In this document: positions 11,989 to 19,817 of the stretch, in pieces
How positions within the stretch are numbered: the stretch's first letter is position 1
Layout of the letters: each line of letters starts with the position of its first letter
Assembly (NCBI GenBank): GCA_046348585.1
Contig: JAXMDZ010000014.1
Coordinates: 16,458-80,457 of the forward strand
Length of the DNA stretch: 64,000 bases
Direction of reading: 5' to 3'
DNA from: JADZAI01 sp046348585
Lineage (GTDB): Bacteria; Pseudomonadota; Alphaproteobacteria; Micropepsales; Micropepsaceae
Translations under genes and position numbers: made by a program
The notes under the pieces: generated by a model
The model's database searches: none
What the model was told of the DNA's origin: nothing
The model's input: the letters and a program-made list of their open reading frames with translations, nothing else

Positions 11989-12960
11989 ATGACGCCGCAA
12001 TTCCTGCCCACGATCGACGATGTCCGGGCCGCAGCCCGCCGCCTGCGGGGCGTGGCGACACGGACCCCGCTGCTGCCGGCCCCGGGGCTTGAGGAGCGGC
12101 TGGGGCGGCCGGTCTTCGTGAAGGCCGAGTCGCTGCAGCTGACCGGCTCGTTCAAGTTCCGCGGAGCCTGGAACCGGATCGCGGCGCTGACGCCCGCCGA
12201 GCGGGCGCCCGGCGTCGTCGCCTTCTCGTCCGGCAATCACGCCCAGGGCGTAGCGGCGGCAGCCCGCATGCATGGCATCGCGGCGGCCATCGTCATGCCG
12301 TCGGATGCGCCAAGGGTGAAGGTCGAAGGCACGCGGGCCTGGGGCGGCGAGGTCCATTTCTACGACCGGGCGCGCGACAGCCGCGAGGAGATGGCGGCCC
12401 GGCTCGCCGCCGAGCGGGGCGCGGTGCTCATTCCGGCCTTCGACGATCCCTTCGTCATCGCCGGGCAGGGGACGGCCGGGCTGGAGATCGCGGCGGGAAT
12501 CGCCGCGCTGGGGCACAGGCTGGAGGCCGTGGTGACGCCGGTCGGCGGCGGCGGCCTCGCCAGCGGCCTTGCGCTCGCGCTGGAGGCCGCCGCGCCGGGC
12601 GCGCGGCTCTATGGCGCGGAGCCGGAAGGGTTCGACGATCTGCGCCGCTCGCTCGCCGAGGGCCGGATCGCCGGCAACGAGCGCAAGACCGGCTCGATCC
12701 AGGACGCGCTGCTCAGCCCCTCGGTCTGCGAGCGGACCTTCCGCATCCTCAAACCCCGCATGGCGGCGGCCTTCGCGGTCGCCGACGTTGAGGCGGAAGC
12801 GGCGATGGCCTGGGCGGCGCGGCACCTGAAGCTGGTCGCCGAGCCGGGCGGGGCCGCGGCCCTGGCGGCGGTGCTGGCGGACCGGGTACCGGCCGGCGAG
12901 GGCGCAATTGTCATCGTTCTGTCAGGCGGGAACGCCGAGCCTGTGACCGCCGCTGCCTAA
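11989..12960 (+). CDS. threonine/serine dehydratase (PLP-dependent)
   Basis: 323 aa fold-type II PLP enzyme. The PLP lysine is K56 in GSFKFRGA. The phosphate/substrate loop SSGNHAQGV lies at residues 80-88, and the glycine-rich GGGGLASG near 184-191. This fits the catabolic or single-domain threonine dehydratase/serine racemase group, deaminating threonine to 2-oxobutyrate. There is no C-terminal ACT domain, so it is not an isoleucine-feedback IlvA of the long form. It is divergent from padR, with a 96-base gap that should hold both promoters. Confidence 0.88.
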   Translation: MTPQFLPTIDDVRAAARRLRGVATRTPLLPAPGLEERLGRPVFVKAESLQLTGSFKFRGAWNRIAALTPAERAPGVVAFSSGNHAQGVAAAARMHGIAAAIVMPSDAPRVKVEGTRAWGGEVHFYDRARDSREEMAARLAAERGAVLIPAFDDPFVIAGQGTAGLEIAAGIAALGHRLEAVVTPVGGGGLASGLALALEAAAPGARLYGAEPEGFDDLRRSLAEGRIAGNERKTGSIQDALLSPSVCERTFRILKPRMAAAFAVADVEAEAAMAWAARHLKLVAEPGGAAALAAVLADRVPAGEGAIVIVLSGGNAEPVTAAA

Positions 12961-13102
12961 GGCGCAAATTGCGGCGTTCTGCCGCAGGGGACGGCCAGCC
13001 GTACAGTTCCCATTCAGCCAATTCGGTTTAAGAGTCGCGCGTGATGCGTTGCGGTGCGCCGATAGGGATGGCACGCCGACTGACCGTGCAAAGGGAGATA
13101 CC

Positions 13103-13708
13103 ATGCGCAAGTTGAAGACCGCTCTTGTCACCGCCGCGGCCGCGGCCCTGCTGACGGCCGGCGTGACCATGGCGGACATGCCCAAACTCGGCGGCGGGCC
13201 TGCGGCCCCCACCGGCGACATTTCGGTCTCGGTGCTCGCCAACACCGCCAAGGGCTATGCGCTCGGCTACCCCGCCGGCTGGCAGGTCGTCAGCAGCGCC
13301 GACGTCGACTACCTGTTCATCAAGCCCGACGCCACGGCGCTGTGCGCGGCGTTCAGCGGCGACATTCCGGACATCGCCGGCATCCCCGAGGCCGATCTGA
13401 AGGCCATGCTCTCGGTGCCGCTGGGCGAGGAGTTCTGGGACAACGTGCTGTTCTCCAGCCTGCCCAACAAGAAGTACGAGCATGTCGGCGCCGACCCGAA
13501 CCACCCCGGCGGCTGGCCGGTCCAGACGGCGATCGCCGCGGGCGACTTCGCGTTCGAGGCCGGTCCGGTGCCGGCCAAGATCGCGGCGATCATGACCTTC
13601 AAGGCGGGCAAGGGCTATCAGGTGTTCTGCGCCGGCAAGTCGCAGGCCTATGAAGCCCTGAAGCCGGAGCTGGCGGCGATCTTCAACTCCTTCAAGATCC
13701 TCAACTAA
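13103..13708 (+). CDS. exported protein of unknown function
   Basis: 201 aa. A Sec signal peptide is clear (KLKTALVTAAAAALLTAGVTMA, residues 3-24). The mature part begins near DMPKLGGGP and has a compact mixed fold with YALGYPAGWQVVSSADVDYLFIKP early and a C-terminal ..LAAIFNSFKIL. That arrangement recalls DcrB/PsbP-like periplasmic domains, but the similarity is only by eye. The start ATG at 13103 follows AAAGGGAGATACC. A strong intrinsic terminator follows the gene, so it is probably a monocistronic, well-expressed unit. Confidence 0.75.
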   Translation: MRKLKTALVTAAAAALLTAGVTMADMPKLGGGPAAPTGDISVSVLANTAKGYALGYPAGWQVVSSADVDYLFIKPDATALCAAFSGDIPDIAGIPEADLKAMLSVPLGEEFWDNVLFSSLPNKKYEHVGADPNHPGGWPVQTAIAAGDFAFEAGPVPAKIAAIMTFKAGKGYQVFCAGKSQAYEALKPELAAIFNSFKILN

Positions 13709-13728
13709 CCATTTGAGAGATCAGGCGG

Positions 13729-13753
13729 AAAGGGGCGCTTCGGCGCCCCTTTT
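13729..13753 (+). terminator. intrinsic terminator
   Basis: AAAGGGGCGC, loop TTCG, GCGCCCCTTTT. It ends the exported-protein gene and may also serve, on the other strand, the convergent pcs gene. Confidence 0.88.
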
Positions 13754-13783
13754 CGTTGTGCCGGGCGGGGTGCGGGGCGGGCT

Positions 13784-14506
13784 TCAGTCCGCCAGCGGGC
13801 GCAGGCTGCGCCAGGCGCAGAGGCCGCAGACATAGGCGGTCGAAAGCCACCACGCCGCCAGCACCGGCAATCGGTTCCAGTCCGGCGCGGCGATGAGCGC
13901 CCCGGTGGCCGCCAGCCAGAGCAGCGTCGCCGCCGCGGTCAGCGGCCGCAGCTGCACGACGCGGATGGGGTGCACCGTCCGCACCGAGGTGAAAGTCAGC
14001 AGCCCGAGGGCCAGCGCGATGGCCGCCGCCGCCCAGGGCGTCGTCCCGGTCGCCACGAAGCCCGCCGCCACCAGGTTCCAGACGGCTGGGAAGCCCCGGA
14101 AGTCGGCGCTCTCGGTCTTCATGTCGCGCCGCGCGAAGGTGTAGAGCGCCGAGACCAGAATGAAGCCGCAGAGCGGATGCGCGACGGCGGCTGGAAAGAT
14201 CCCGGCGGCCAGCAGGAAGACCGCCGGAACGACGACATAGGTCAGGTAGTCGACCACCAGGTCGAGGGCCGCGCCGTCGATGCGGGGCAGCGTTGCGGCG
14301 GCGTCGAGGCGGCGGGCGATGGGGCCGTCGATTCCGTCCACGACGAGCGCGATGGCCAGCCAGAGGAAGGTCGAGAGCGCATCGGCGCGCATCGCCGCCT
14401 CCAGCGCCAGGAAGCCGAGCACCGCGCCCGAAGCGGTGAGGGCATGCACCATCCAGACGGCGATGCGGCGTCCGGCCCCGGACGGCCTGCCTTCAGCGCC
14501 CGCCAT
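13784..14506 (-). CDS. pcs: phosphatidylcholine synthase
   Basis: 240 aa, the usual length for Pcs. It condenses CDP-diacylglycerol with choline in the inner membrane. The CDP-alcohol phosphotransferase motif is visible as DGPIAR, then G, then D..LVVDY (DG..AR...G...D...D), followed by the Pcs-like VDYLTYVVVPAVFLL. About eight membrane segments are predicted. The start at the ATG at 14506 lies inside the end of the upstream Rap1a-like gene (14-base overlap). The longer frame upstream is Pro/Arg-rich and spurious. It implies that the membranes contain phosphatidylcholine, common in Alphaproteobacteria. Confidence 0.88.
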   Translation of the reverse strand: MAGAEGRPSGAGRRIAVWMVHALTASGAVLGFLALEAAMRADALSTFLWLAIALVVDGIDGPIARRLDAAATLPRIDGAALDLVVDYLTYVVVPAVFLLAAGIFPAAVAHPLCGFILVSALYTFARRDMKTESADFRGFPAVWNLVAAGFVATGTTPWAAAAIALALGLLTFTSVRTVHPIRVVQLRPLTAAATLLWLAATGALIAAPDWNRLPVLAAWWLSTAYVCGLCAWRSLRPLAD

Positions 14507-14927
14507 CGGCCGGTGCGGCGCAGGGATAGGCGTCGGCCATCGCGTTCTGCACGAGCGCTCCGGGCGGTCCGTCGAGCAGGCCGGGGGCGGTGTCGCCTTT
14601 GCGGGCGACCAGCGCGGCGATCTCGGCGAACGAGACGAAGTCCGGCGGGCGGAAGCAGGGCTGCGGGCCGGGATCGGGCGCGCCGCCTTCCAGCATGGCC
14701 GCGAGCCGGGCATCGTGGGCTTCCTTGTAGGCGGTGAAGTAGTCGACCAGCCAGGTCCGGCAGGGATCGTCGAGCGGCACCTTGCCGCCGCCCGCCGTCA
14801 GCGCGGCGAGGGCATGGCAGGCCTGGTGCAACGCCCGCGCATCCGTGATCGGCGCGGCGCTCGCCGGAGCGGCAAGGCACGCCAATAAGATGAGGGCTGG
14901 GATCGCTGGTCTCGGCACGGCGCGCAT
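14493..14927 (-). CDS. Rap1a/Tai-like exported protein
   Basis: 144 aa. Signal peptide RPAIPALILLACLAAPASA (about residues 6-24). The mature part carries the pattern of the Rap1a/Tai family: C.A...., an FTAYKEAHDA segment, CFRPPDFVSFAEIAALVARKGD, and a final LVQNAMADAYPC. In type VI secretion systems such proteins are periplasmic immunity factors, but no effector or secretion gene is nearby, and many orphan members exist. It overlaps pcs by 14 bases and is divergent from thiO. The longer frame starting at 14999 was rejected because the signal peptide begins at 14927. Confidence 0.68.
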   Translation of the reverse strand: MRAVPRPAIPALILLACLAAPASAAPITDARALHQACHALAALTAGGGKVPLDDPCRTWLVDYFTAYKEAHDARLAAMLEGGAPDPGPQPCFRPPDFVSFAEIAALVARKGDTAPGLLDGPPGALVQNAMADAYPCAAPADGGR

Positions 14928-14992
14928 TGTTCGGGTCCGGTCCGCGCGATGCAAGTGCCCATCGCGGCGAACACGCGCTATGTTGGCCGGCG

Positions 14993-16111
14993 ATGACACA
15001 TTTCGAAAAACTGTCGGTCGCGGTGATCGGCGCGGGGGTTGCGGGACTGGGCGCGGCCTGGCGTCTGGCGCAATCGGGCTGTGCGGTCACGCTGTTCGAC
15101 TCGGCCCCCATTCCGGCGCAGTCCGGGGCCGCGACCTGGGCCTCGGGCGGAATGCTCTGCGCCCGGCTGGAGATGACCGGCGCGCCGCCGCCGCTGGCGG
15201 CGTTCGCGCTGGGCGCGCGCGCCGCCTGGCCGGCCTTTGCCGCCGAGCTGGAGCGCGTCGCGGCGATCTCGTGCGGCTTCACCGAGCGCGGGGCGCTGCA
15301 TGTCGCGTTCGGCCGCGAACGCGCGGGCACGGCCGGGCCGGGGGTGGAGCGGATCGACCGCGCCGCCGCGCTGCGGCTGGAGCCCGGCCTCGCCGACGAG
15401 GTGACCGAGGCGCTTTGGGCGGCGGGCGAGGCGCATGTCGATCCGCGCTGGTTGGCGCTCGCGCTGGTGCGCGCCTGCCGCAGCGCGGGCGTGACGCTGG
15501 CGGCTGAAACGCGGGTCAACCGCATCGTCGAGCAGCAGGGCCGCGTGAGCGGCGTGCTGACCGCTTCGGGCGTGCAGGGTTTCGATCATGTCGTCCTCGC
15601 CGCCGGGGCCTGGTCGGCGGGGCTGCTCAAGGTTTCCAACCTGCCTGGGCCGGGCGTCCGGCCGGTCAAGGGAGAGATGGTCTCGTTCGCCGCCGATCCC
15701 CGCGCCATGCCCGCCTCGCGGCTGATCTGGAGCGATGACTGCTACATCATTCCGCATGCCGATGGCCGCGTGCTGATCGGCGCGACGCAGATCGAGAGCG
15801 GCTTCGACGCGAGCCTCGATCAGGGCCGCATCGACGCCCTGCGAGACGCGGCGATCCGCGTGCTGCCGGCGCTCGGCTCCCTTGCCGAGCTGGAGCGCTT
15901 CGCCGGGTTCCGCCCGGCCTCCGACGACGGGCTGCCGCTGCTGGGCGGCGTCGGCCCGGACGGGCTGACGCTGGCGGGCGGGCAGTTCCGCAATGGAATC
16001 CTCTTCGCCCCGCTGGTCGCCGACGCGGCCGCGCAGCATGTCCTGCAGGGCCGCCTGCCGGAGATCGCGCGCCCCTTCGCCGCCGGCCGCTTCACCGAGA
16101 TCGCCGCATGA
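14993..16111 (+). CDS. thiO: FAD-dependent amine oxidase, glycine oxidase-like
   Basis: 372 aa. The N-terminal Rossmann motif VAVIGAGVAGLGAAWRLAQSG binds FAD. The remaining pattern (WASGGMLCARLE near residue 45, VLAAGAWS, PVKGEMVSF, YIIPHADGRVLIGAT, GFRPASDDGLPLLG, GQFRNGILFAPLVA) matches the DAO/ThiO family, where ThiO makes iminoacetate from glycine for thiazole synthesis. No other thiamine gene is nearby, so a general D-amino-acid oxidase role is also possible. Its stop overlaps the next ATG as ATGA. Confidence 0.8.
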   Translation: MTHFEKLSVAVIGAGVAGLGAAWRLAQSGCAVTLFDSAPIPAQSGAATWASGGMLCARLEMTGAPPPLAAFALGARAAWPAFAAELERVAAISCGFTERGALHVAFGRERAGTAGPGVERIDRAAALRLEPGLADEVTEALWAAGEAHVDPRWLALALVRACRSAGVTLAAETRVNRIVEQQGRVSGVLTASGVQGFDHVVLAAGAWSAGLLKVSNLPGPGVRPVKGEMVSFAADPRAMPASRLIWSDDCYIIPHADGRVLIGATQIESGFDASLDQGRIDALRDAAIRVLPALGSLAELERFAGFRPASDDGLPLLGGVGPDGLTLAGGQFRNGILFAPLVADAAAQHVLQGRLPEIARPFAAGRFTEIAA

Positions 16112-17268
16112 GCCCCGACCCGCAGCGCCTGAAGGACATCCGCGACGGGGTGGGGCGCATCTGCGCCCGCTTCGACGCCGCCTATTGGCGCGCCGCCGAC
16201 AGCGCGGGCGCGTTCCCGGAGGATTTCGTCAAGGCGCTGACCGAGGCCGGCTATCTCGGCATCGCGATGCCCGAGGACGTGGGCGGCGCGGGCCTCGGGG
16301 CGACCGAGGCGGCGGCGATGATGCAGACCATCGCCGCCTCGGGCGCGGGCTTCAGCGGCGCGTCGGCGGTGCATATGAACATCTTCGCGCCGCTGCCCAT
16401 CGCAGTCTTCGGCACGGCGGCGCAGCGCGCCCGCTTCCTGCCGCCGCTGATCGCCGGCGAGGACCGCACCTGCTTCGCCGTCACCGAGCCGGACGCCGGG
16501 CTGGAGACGGCGCGCATCACGACCTTCGCCACCCGCGACGGCGACGGCTATCTGATCCGTGGACGGAAGATCTGGACCTCGGCGGCGCAGCGCGCGACCC
16601 GCGTCCTCATCGTCGCGCGCACCGCGCCCTATGACGAGGCGAAGCCGCTGGCCGGGCTGACGCTGTTCTATGCGCCGCTCGACCGCGAGCGGGTAGAGAT
16701 CCGCGAGATCCACAAGATGGGCCGCGCCGCGGTCGATTCGAACATGCTGTTCATCGACGGCCTCCGCGTGCACGAGGACGAACGCATCGGGGCCGAGGGC
16801 GAGGGCTTCAAGTGCCTGCTGCACGGGCTGAACCCCGAGCGCATCCTGATCGCCGCCGAGTCGGTGGGGCTGGGCCGCGCGGCGCTGGCGAAGGCCGCCG
16901 CCTATGCCGGCGAGCGCGTCGTCTTCGGCCGCCCCATCGGCCAGAACCAGGCCATCCAGCACCCGCTGGCGAAGGCCTGGGCGGCGCTGGAGGCGGCCGA
17001 TCTGATGGTCTTCAAGGCGGCCGCGCTCTACGATGCGGGCGAGCCGTGCGGCCTCGAAGCGAACGCCGCGAAATATCTCGCCGCCGAAGCAGCCTTCGAG
17101 GCGTGCGAGACGGCGGTGCTGGTCCATGGCGGCATGGGCTACGCGCAGGAATACGACGTCGAGCGCTATATGCGCGAGGCGATGATCCCCCGCATCGCCC
17201 CGGTCAGCCGCGAGATGATCCTGTCCTTCATCGCGGAAAAGGCCCTCGGCCTGCCGAAATCCTACTGA
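16108..17268 (+). CDS. acyl-CoA dehydrogenase family protein
   Basis: 386 aa with the standard three-part architecture: N-terminal helices, a beta domain with CFAVTEPDAGLETARITT and GRKIWTSAA, and a C-terminal helical domain with HGGMGYAQEYDVERYMREA. At the usual catalytic position (EGT in typical members) the sequence reads RIAPVSREM, so the glutamate base is absent there. This feature is seen in a recognisable sub-branch ending LGLPKSY. The reaction is therefore uncertain. It overlaps thiO by 4 bases and precedes the HIT gene by 5, which indicates one operon. Confidence 0.87.
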   Translation: MSPDPQRLKDIRDGVGRICARFDAAYWRAADSAGAFPEDFVKALTEAGYLGIAMPEDVGGAGLGATEAAAMMQTIAASGAGFSGASAVHMNIFAPLPIAVFGTAAQRARFLPPLIAGEDRTCFAVTEPDAGLETARITTFATRDGDGYLIRGRKIWTSAAQRATRVLIVARTAPYDEAKPLAGLTLFYAPLDRERVEIREIHKMGRAAVDSNMLFIDGLRVHEDERIGAEGEGFKCLLHGLNPERILIAAESVGLGRAALAKAAAYAGERVVFGRPIGQNQAIQHPLAKAWAALEAADLMVFKAAALYDAGEPCGLEANAAKYLAAEAAFEACETAVLVHGGMGYAQEYDVERYMREAMIPRIAPVSREMILSFIAEKALGLPKSY

Positions 17269-17273
17269 CCGCG

Positions 17274-17690
17274 ATGGACGGCTTCACGCTCGATCCGACG
17301 CTCGCCCGCGACACGGTCTTCGTCTGCGCCATGCCGCGCTGCGACGTGCTGCTGATGGACGATTCGCGCTTTCCCTGGCTGATCCTGGTGCCGCGCCTGC
17401 CGGGCATCGTCGAGCCGTTCGACCTGGAGCCGGCCGACCTCGCGGCGGTGATGCGCGAGGGGGCGATCGCCGGGCGGACGCTCAAGAGCCTGACCGGCTG
17501 CACCAAGATCAATATCGGGGCGCTCGGCAATATCGTCCGCCAGTTCCACCTCCATGTCGTCGCCCGGTCGGAGAGCGATCCGGCCTGGCCGGGGCCGGTC
17601 TGGGGGTTCGGGCAGCGCACCCCCTACGTGTCCCGGTTCCGCGACGGGATGCGGCTGAAGATCGCCCAGGCGCTGGGCGCACCCGATTAA
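17274..17690 (+). CDS. HIT-family protein
   Basis: 138 aa. The histidine-triad region reads NIVRQFHLHVVARSESDPAW. The last two histidines of the H-x-H-x-H triad are present (the middle one is the nucleophile) and the first is glutamine. Upstream features (DDSRFPWLILVPR, then FDLEPADLAAVM) match HIT hydrolases. Members hydrolyse nucleotide phosphoramidates or dinucleotides. The start ATG is 5 bases after the dehydrogenase stop. Confidence 0.86.
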   Translation: MDGFTLDPTLARDTVFVCAMPRCDVLLMDDSRFPWLILVPRLPGIVEPFDLEPADLAAVMREGAIAGRTLKSLTGCTKINIGALGNIVRQFHLHVVARSESDPAWPGPVWGFGQRTPYVSRFRDGMRLKIAQALGAPD

Positions 17691-17739
17691 CCATATCTGG
17701 CACGCCGCCTGCATTGCCGATGGCGATGGGGGTCTATCG

Positions 17740-18657
17740 ATGATCGAAAAGACGGGAGCAGGGGCGTCGAGCGTCGCGTTCGCCATCGAGCGCGCCAGCG
17801 CCTCGACGGGCGCCGATTTCGACTACCTGATGCGCACCGCGGCGCGGGAATCCTCCATGGATCCCAACGCCAAGGCGCGCACCTCCTCGGCTGCGGGCCT
17901 CTTCCAGTTCATCGACCAGACCTGGCTCGGCATGGTCAAGCGCCACGGCGAGGAACATGGCCTGGGCGCGCTCGCCGACCAGATCAGCCAGACCCGCAGC
18001 GGCCGGTACGTTGTTGCCGACCGGCAATTGCGCCGGGAGATTCTTGCCCTGCGCTACGACCCGGAAATCTCGGCCGTCATGGCGGGCGAGTTCACCGAGG
18101 ACAGCAAGCAGGTGCTGCGCGGCGTGCTGGGCCGCGAGCCGAACGGGGGCGAACTGTATGCGGCGCATTTCCTGGGCGCCGGCGGCGCGTCGGAGCTGAT
18201 CCAGGCCTCCCAGCGCGGCGAGGCGAGCGCGGCGGCCCTGTTCCCGGACGCCGCCCGCGCCAACCGCTCGATCTTCTACACCAAGGGCGGCGTCGCGCGC
18301 TCGCCGTCCGAGGTGCTGGCGGTGCTCAGCGCCAAGCACGACAATCTGGAGATCCCGGACGGCCCGCCCGCCTCGGCCGGCGTGATGGTCGCCCGGATGC
18401 GGCCGACCACCGACACGATGGACGATGTGGTCACCGGCGGCTACGCGCAGGCGGGCGGCGGCCGGCCCTACATGGACGGGGATGACACCGACTATTCCAG
18501 CGACCGCGACATCTACATCGCCGCCGCGACGCCCAATGCGGTGACGCCCTTCGTCGCCCAGCTTCTCGCCTCGCTCGACCCGCTGCCCGAAACGGTGCGC
18601 GCGGCGATGTTCCAGTCCGACGCCGAACTGCGCCGCCGCTCCGACCAGCACGCCTGA
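17740..18657 (+). CDS. SLT-type lytic transglycosylase-like protein
   Basis: 305 aa. The N-terminal half resembles the goose-type/SLT catalytic domain: FDYLMRTAARESSMDPNAKA with the probable catalytic E37, then SSAAGLFQFIDQTWL and GGELYAAHFLGAGGA. It should cleave peptidoglycan glycan strands. There is no clear signal peptide, which is common in this alphaproteobacterial subgroup and leaves its export route open. The C-terminal 100 residues are low-complexity and family-specific. It lies in the thiO-acd-HIT run, 8 bases before the next MFS gene. Confidence 0.82.
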   Translation: MIEKTGAGASSVAFAIERASASTGADFDYLMRTAARESSMDPNAKARTSSAAGLFQFIDQTWLGMVKRHGEEHGLGALADQISQTRSGRYVVADRQLRREILALRYDPEISAVMAGEFTEDSKQVLRGVLGREPNGGELYAAHFLGAGGASELIQASQRGEASAAALFPDAARANRSIFYTKGGVARSPSEVLAVLSAKHDNLEIPDGPPASAGVMVARMRPTTDTMDDVVTGGYAQAGGGRPYMDGDDTDYSSDRDIYIAAATPNAVTPFVAQLLASLDPLPETVRAAMFQSDAELRRRSDQHA

Positions 18658-18665
18658 GGGCGCGC

Positions 18666-19817
18666 ATGATCTCCGCCCTGCGCCAGTGGTGGCCGCTTCT
18701 GCTCGGCGTTCTCGCCATCCAGATCGCCAACGGCGTGCAATCGACCGCCGTGGGCCTGCGCATCGACGCGGCCGGGTTCGGGGCGCTTCCCATCGCGCTG
18801 GTGATGAGCGGCCTCTATGCCGGGCAGGTCGCCTCGTCGCTGCTGTCGCCCAGGGTCATCGGCCGCTATTCGCATGTGCCGGCCTATGTCGCGCTGACCC
18901 TGCTGACCGCCGCCGGGCCGCTGCTCTTCCTCATTGCGGAGGACGCCCTCACCTGGGCGATCGCCCGCGTGGCCATCGGCTTCGGCCTCGCCGGGATCTA
19001 CATCGTCATCGAAAGCTGGCTGAACGACCGCGTTCCCAACGAGATGCGCGGCCGGGTCTTCGCCGTCTATATCCAGGTTCAGCTCGCGGGCCTGATGGCC
19101 GCGCAGTTCCTGGTGCCGCTGGTCGCGCACGATATGGCGCTGGCGATCGCGCTGGTGACCGGCATCTCGCTGCTGGCGATCGCGCCGGTCGTGCTCGGCG
19201 ACGCGCCGCGCCCGGCCCGGCTGCCCTTCGTGAAGGCCTCGTTCGGCGTGCTGCTGCGCGCCTCGCCGGTCGGCGTCGCCGGGGCGGCGGTCTCCGGCTT
19301 CGTCTGGGCGGTGGTGATGTCGATGGCCCCGATCTATGCCCAGCGCACCGGCTTCGACGCGGAAGGCGTCGCGCTGTTCGTCTCGGCCTCGGTGCTGGGC
19401 GGGGTGCTCCTGCAATGGCCGCTCGGCTGGCTGTCGGACATGCGCGACCGCCGCAAGGTGCTGACCGGGATGGCCGGGCTGGCGGCGCTGGCCGGGGCGG
19501 CGGGCGCGGCCTTCGGCGGCCTGTCGCAGGGCGCGGCGATCGCCCTCATCATGGCCTTCGGCGGCCTGACGTTCCCCTTCTACTCGGTCGCCGTCTCGCA
19601 TGTGAACGACCGCATCGGCGCGGCCGAACGCGTGCCGGCCAGCGGCGCGATGATCCTGCTGTTCGGGCTGGGATCGGTCGGCGGCCCGTTCGCCGCCTCG
19701 GCCGCGATGGCGGCGGCGGGCGCGGCGGGGTTCTTCATTCTGCTCGCGGTCGTGACGGGCGCGCTGGCGGCCTTCGCCGCCTGGCGCATCGCGGTCGCGC
19801 GGCCCTCAGCGCCCTAG
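18666..19817 (+). CDS. MFS transporter
   Basis: 383 aa with about 12 membrane segments. The loop motif and helix pattern (GLYAGQVASSLLSPRVIGRYSH, IGFGLAGIYIVIESWLND, QWPLGWLSDMRDRRKVL) match the YcaD-like/UMF group of the major facilitator superfamily. The IESWLND motif is characteristic of that group. The substrate is unknown. It follows the transglycosylase gene by 8 bases, and its 3' end overlaps the convergent EAL gene by 12 bases. Confidence 0.87.
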   Translation: MISALRQWWPLLLGVLAIQIANGVQSTAVGLRIDAAGFGALPIALVMSGLYAGQVASSLLSPRVIGRYSHVPAYVALTLLTAAGPLLFLIAEDALTWAIARVAIGFGLAGIYIVIESWLNDRVPNEMRGRVFAVYIQVQLAGLMAAQFLVPLVAHDMALAIALVTGISLLAIAPVVLGDAPRPARLPFVKASFGVLLRASPVGVAGAAVSGFVWAVVMSMAPIYAQRTGFDAEGVALFVSASVLGGVLLQWPLGWLSDMRDRRKVLTGMAGLAALAGAAGAAFGGLSQGAAIALIMAFGGLTFPFYSVAVSHVNDRIGAAERVPASGAMILLFGLGSVGGPFAASAAMAAAGAAGFFILLAVVTGALAAFAAWRIAVARPSAP

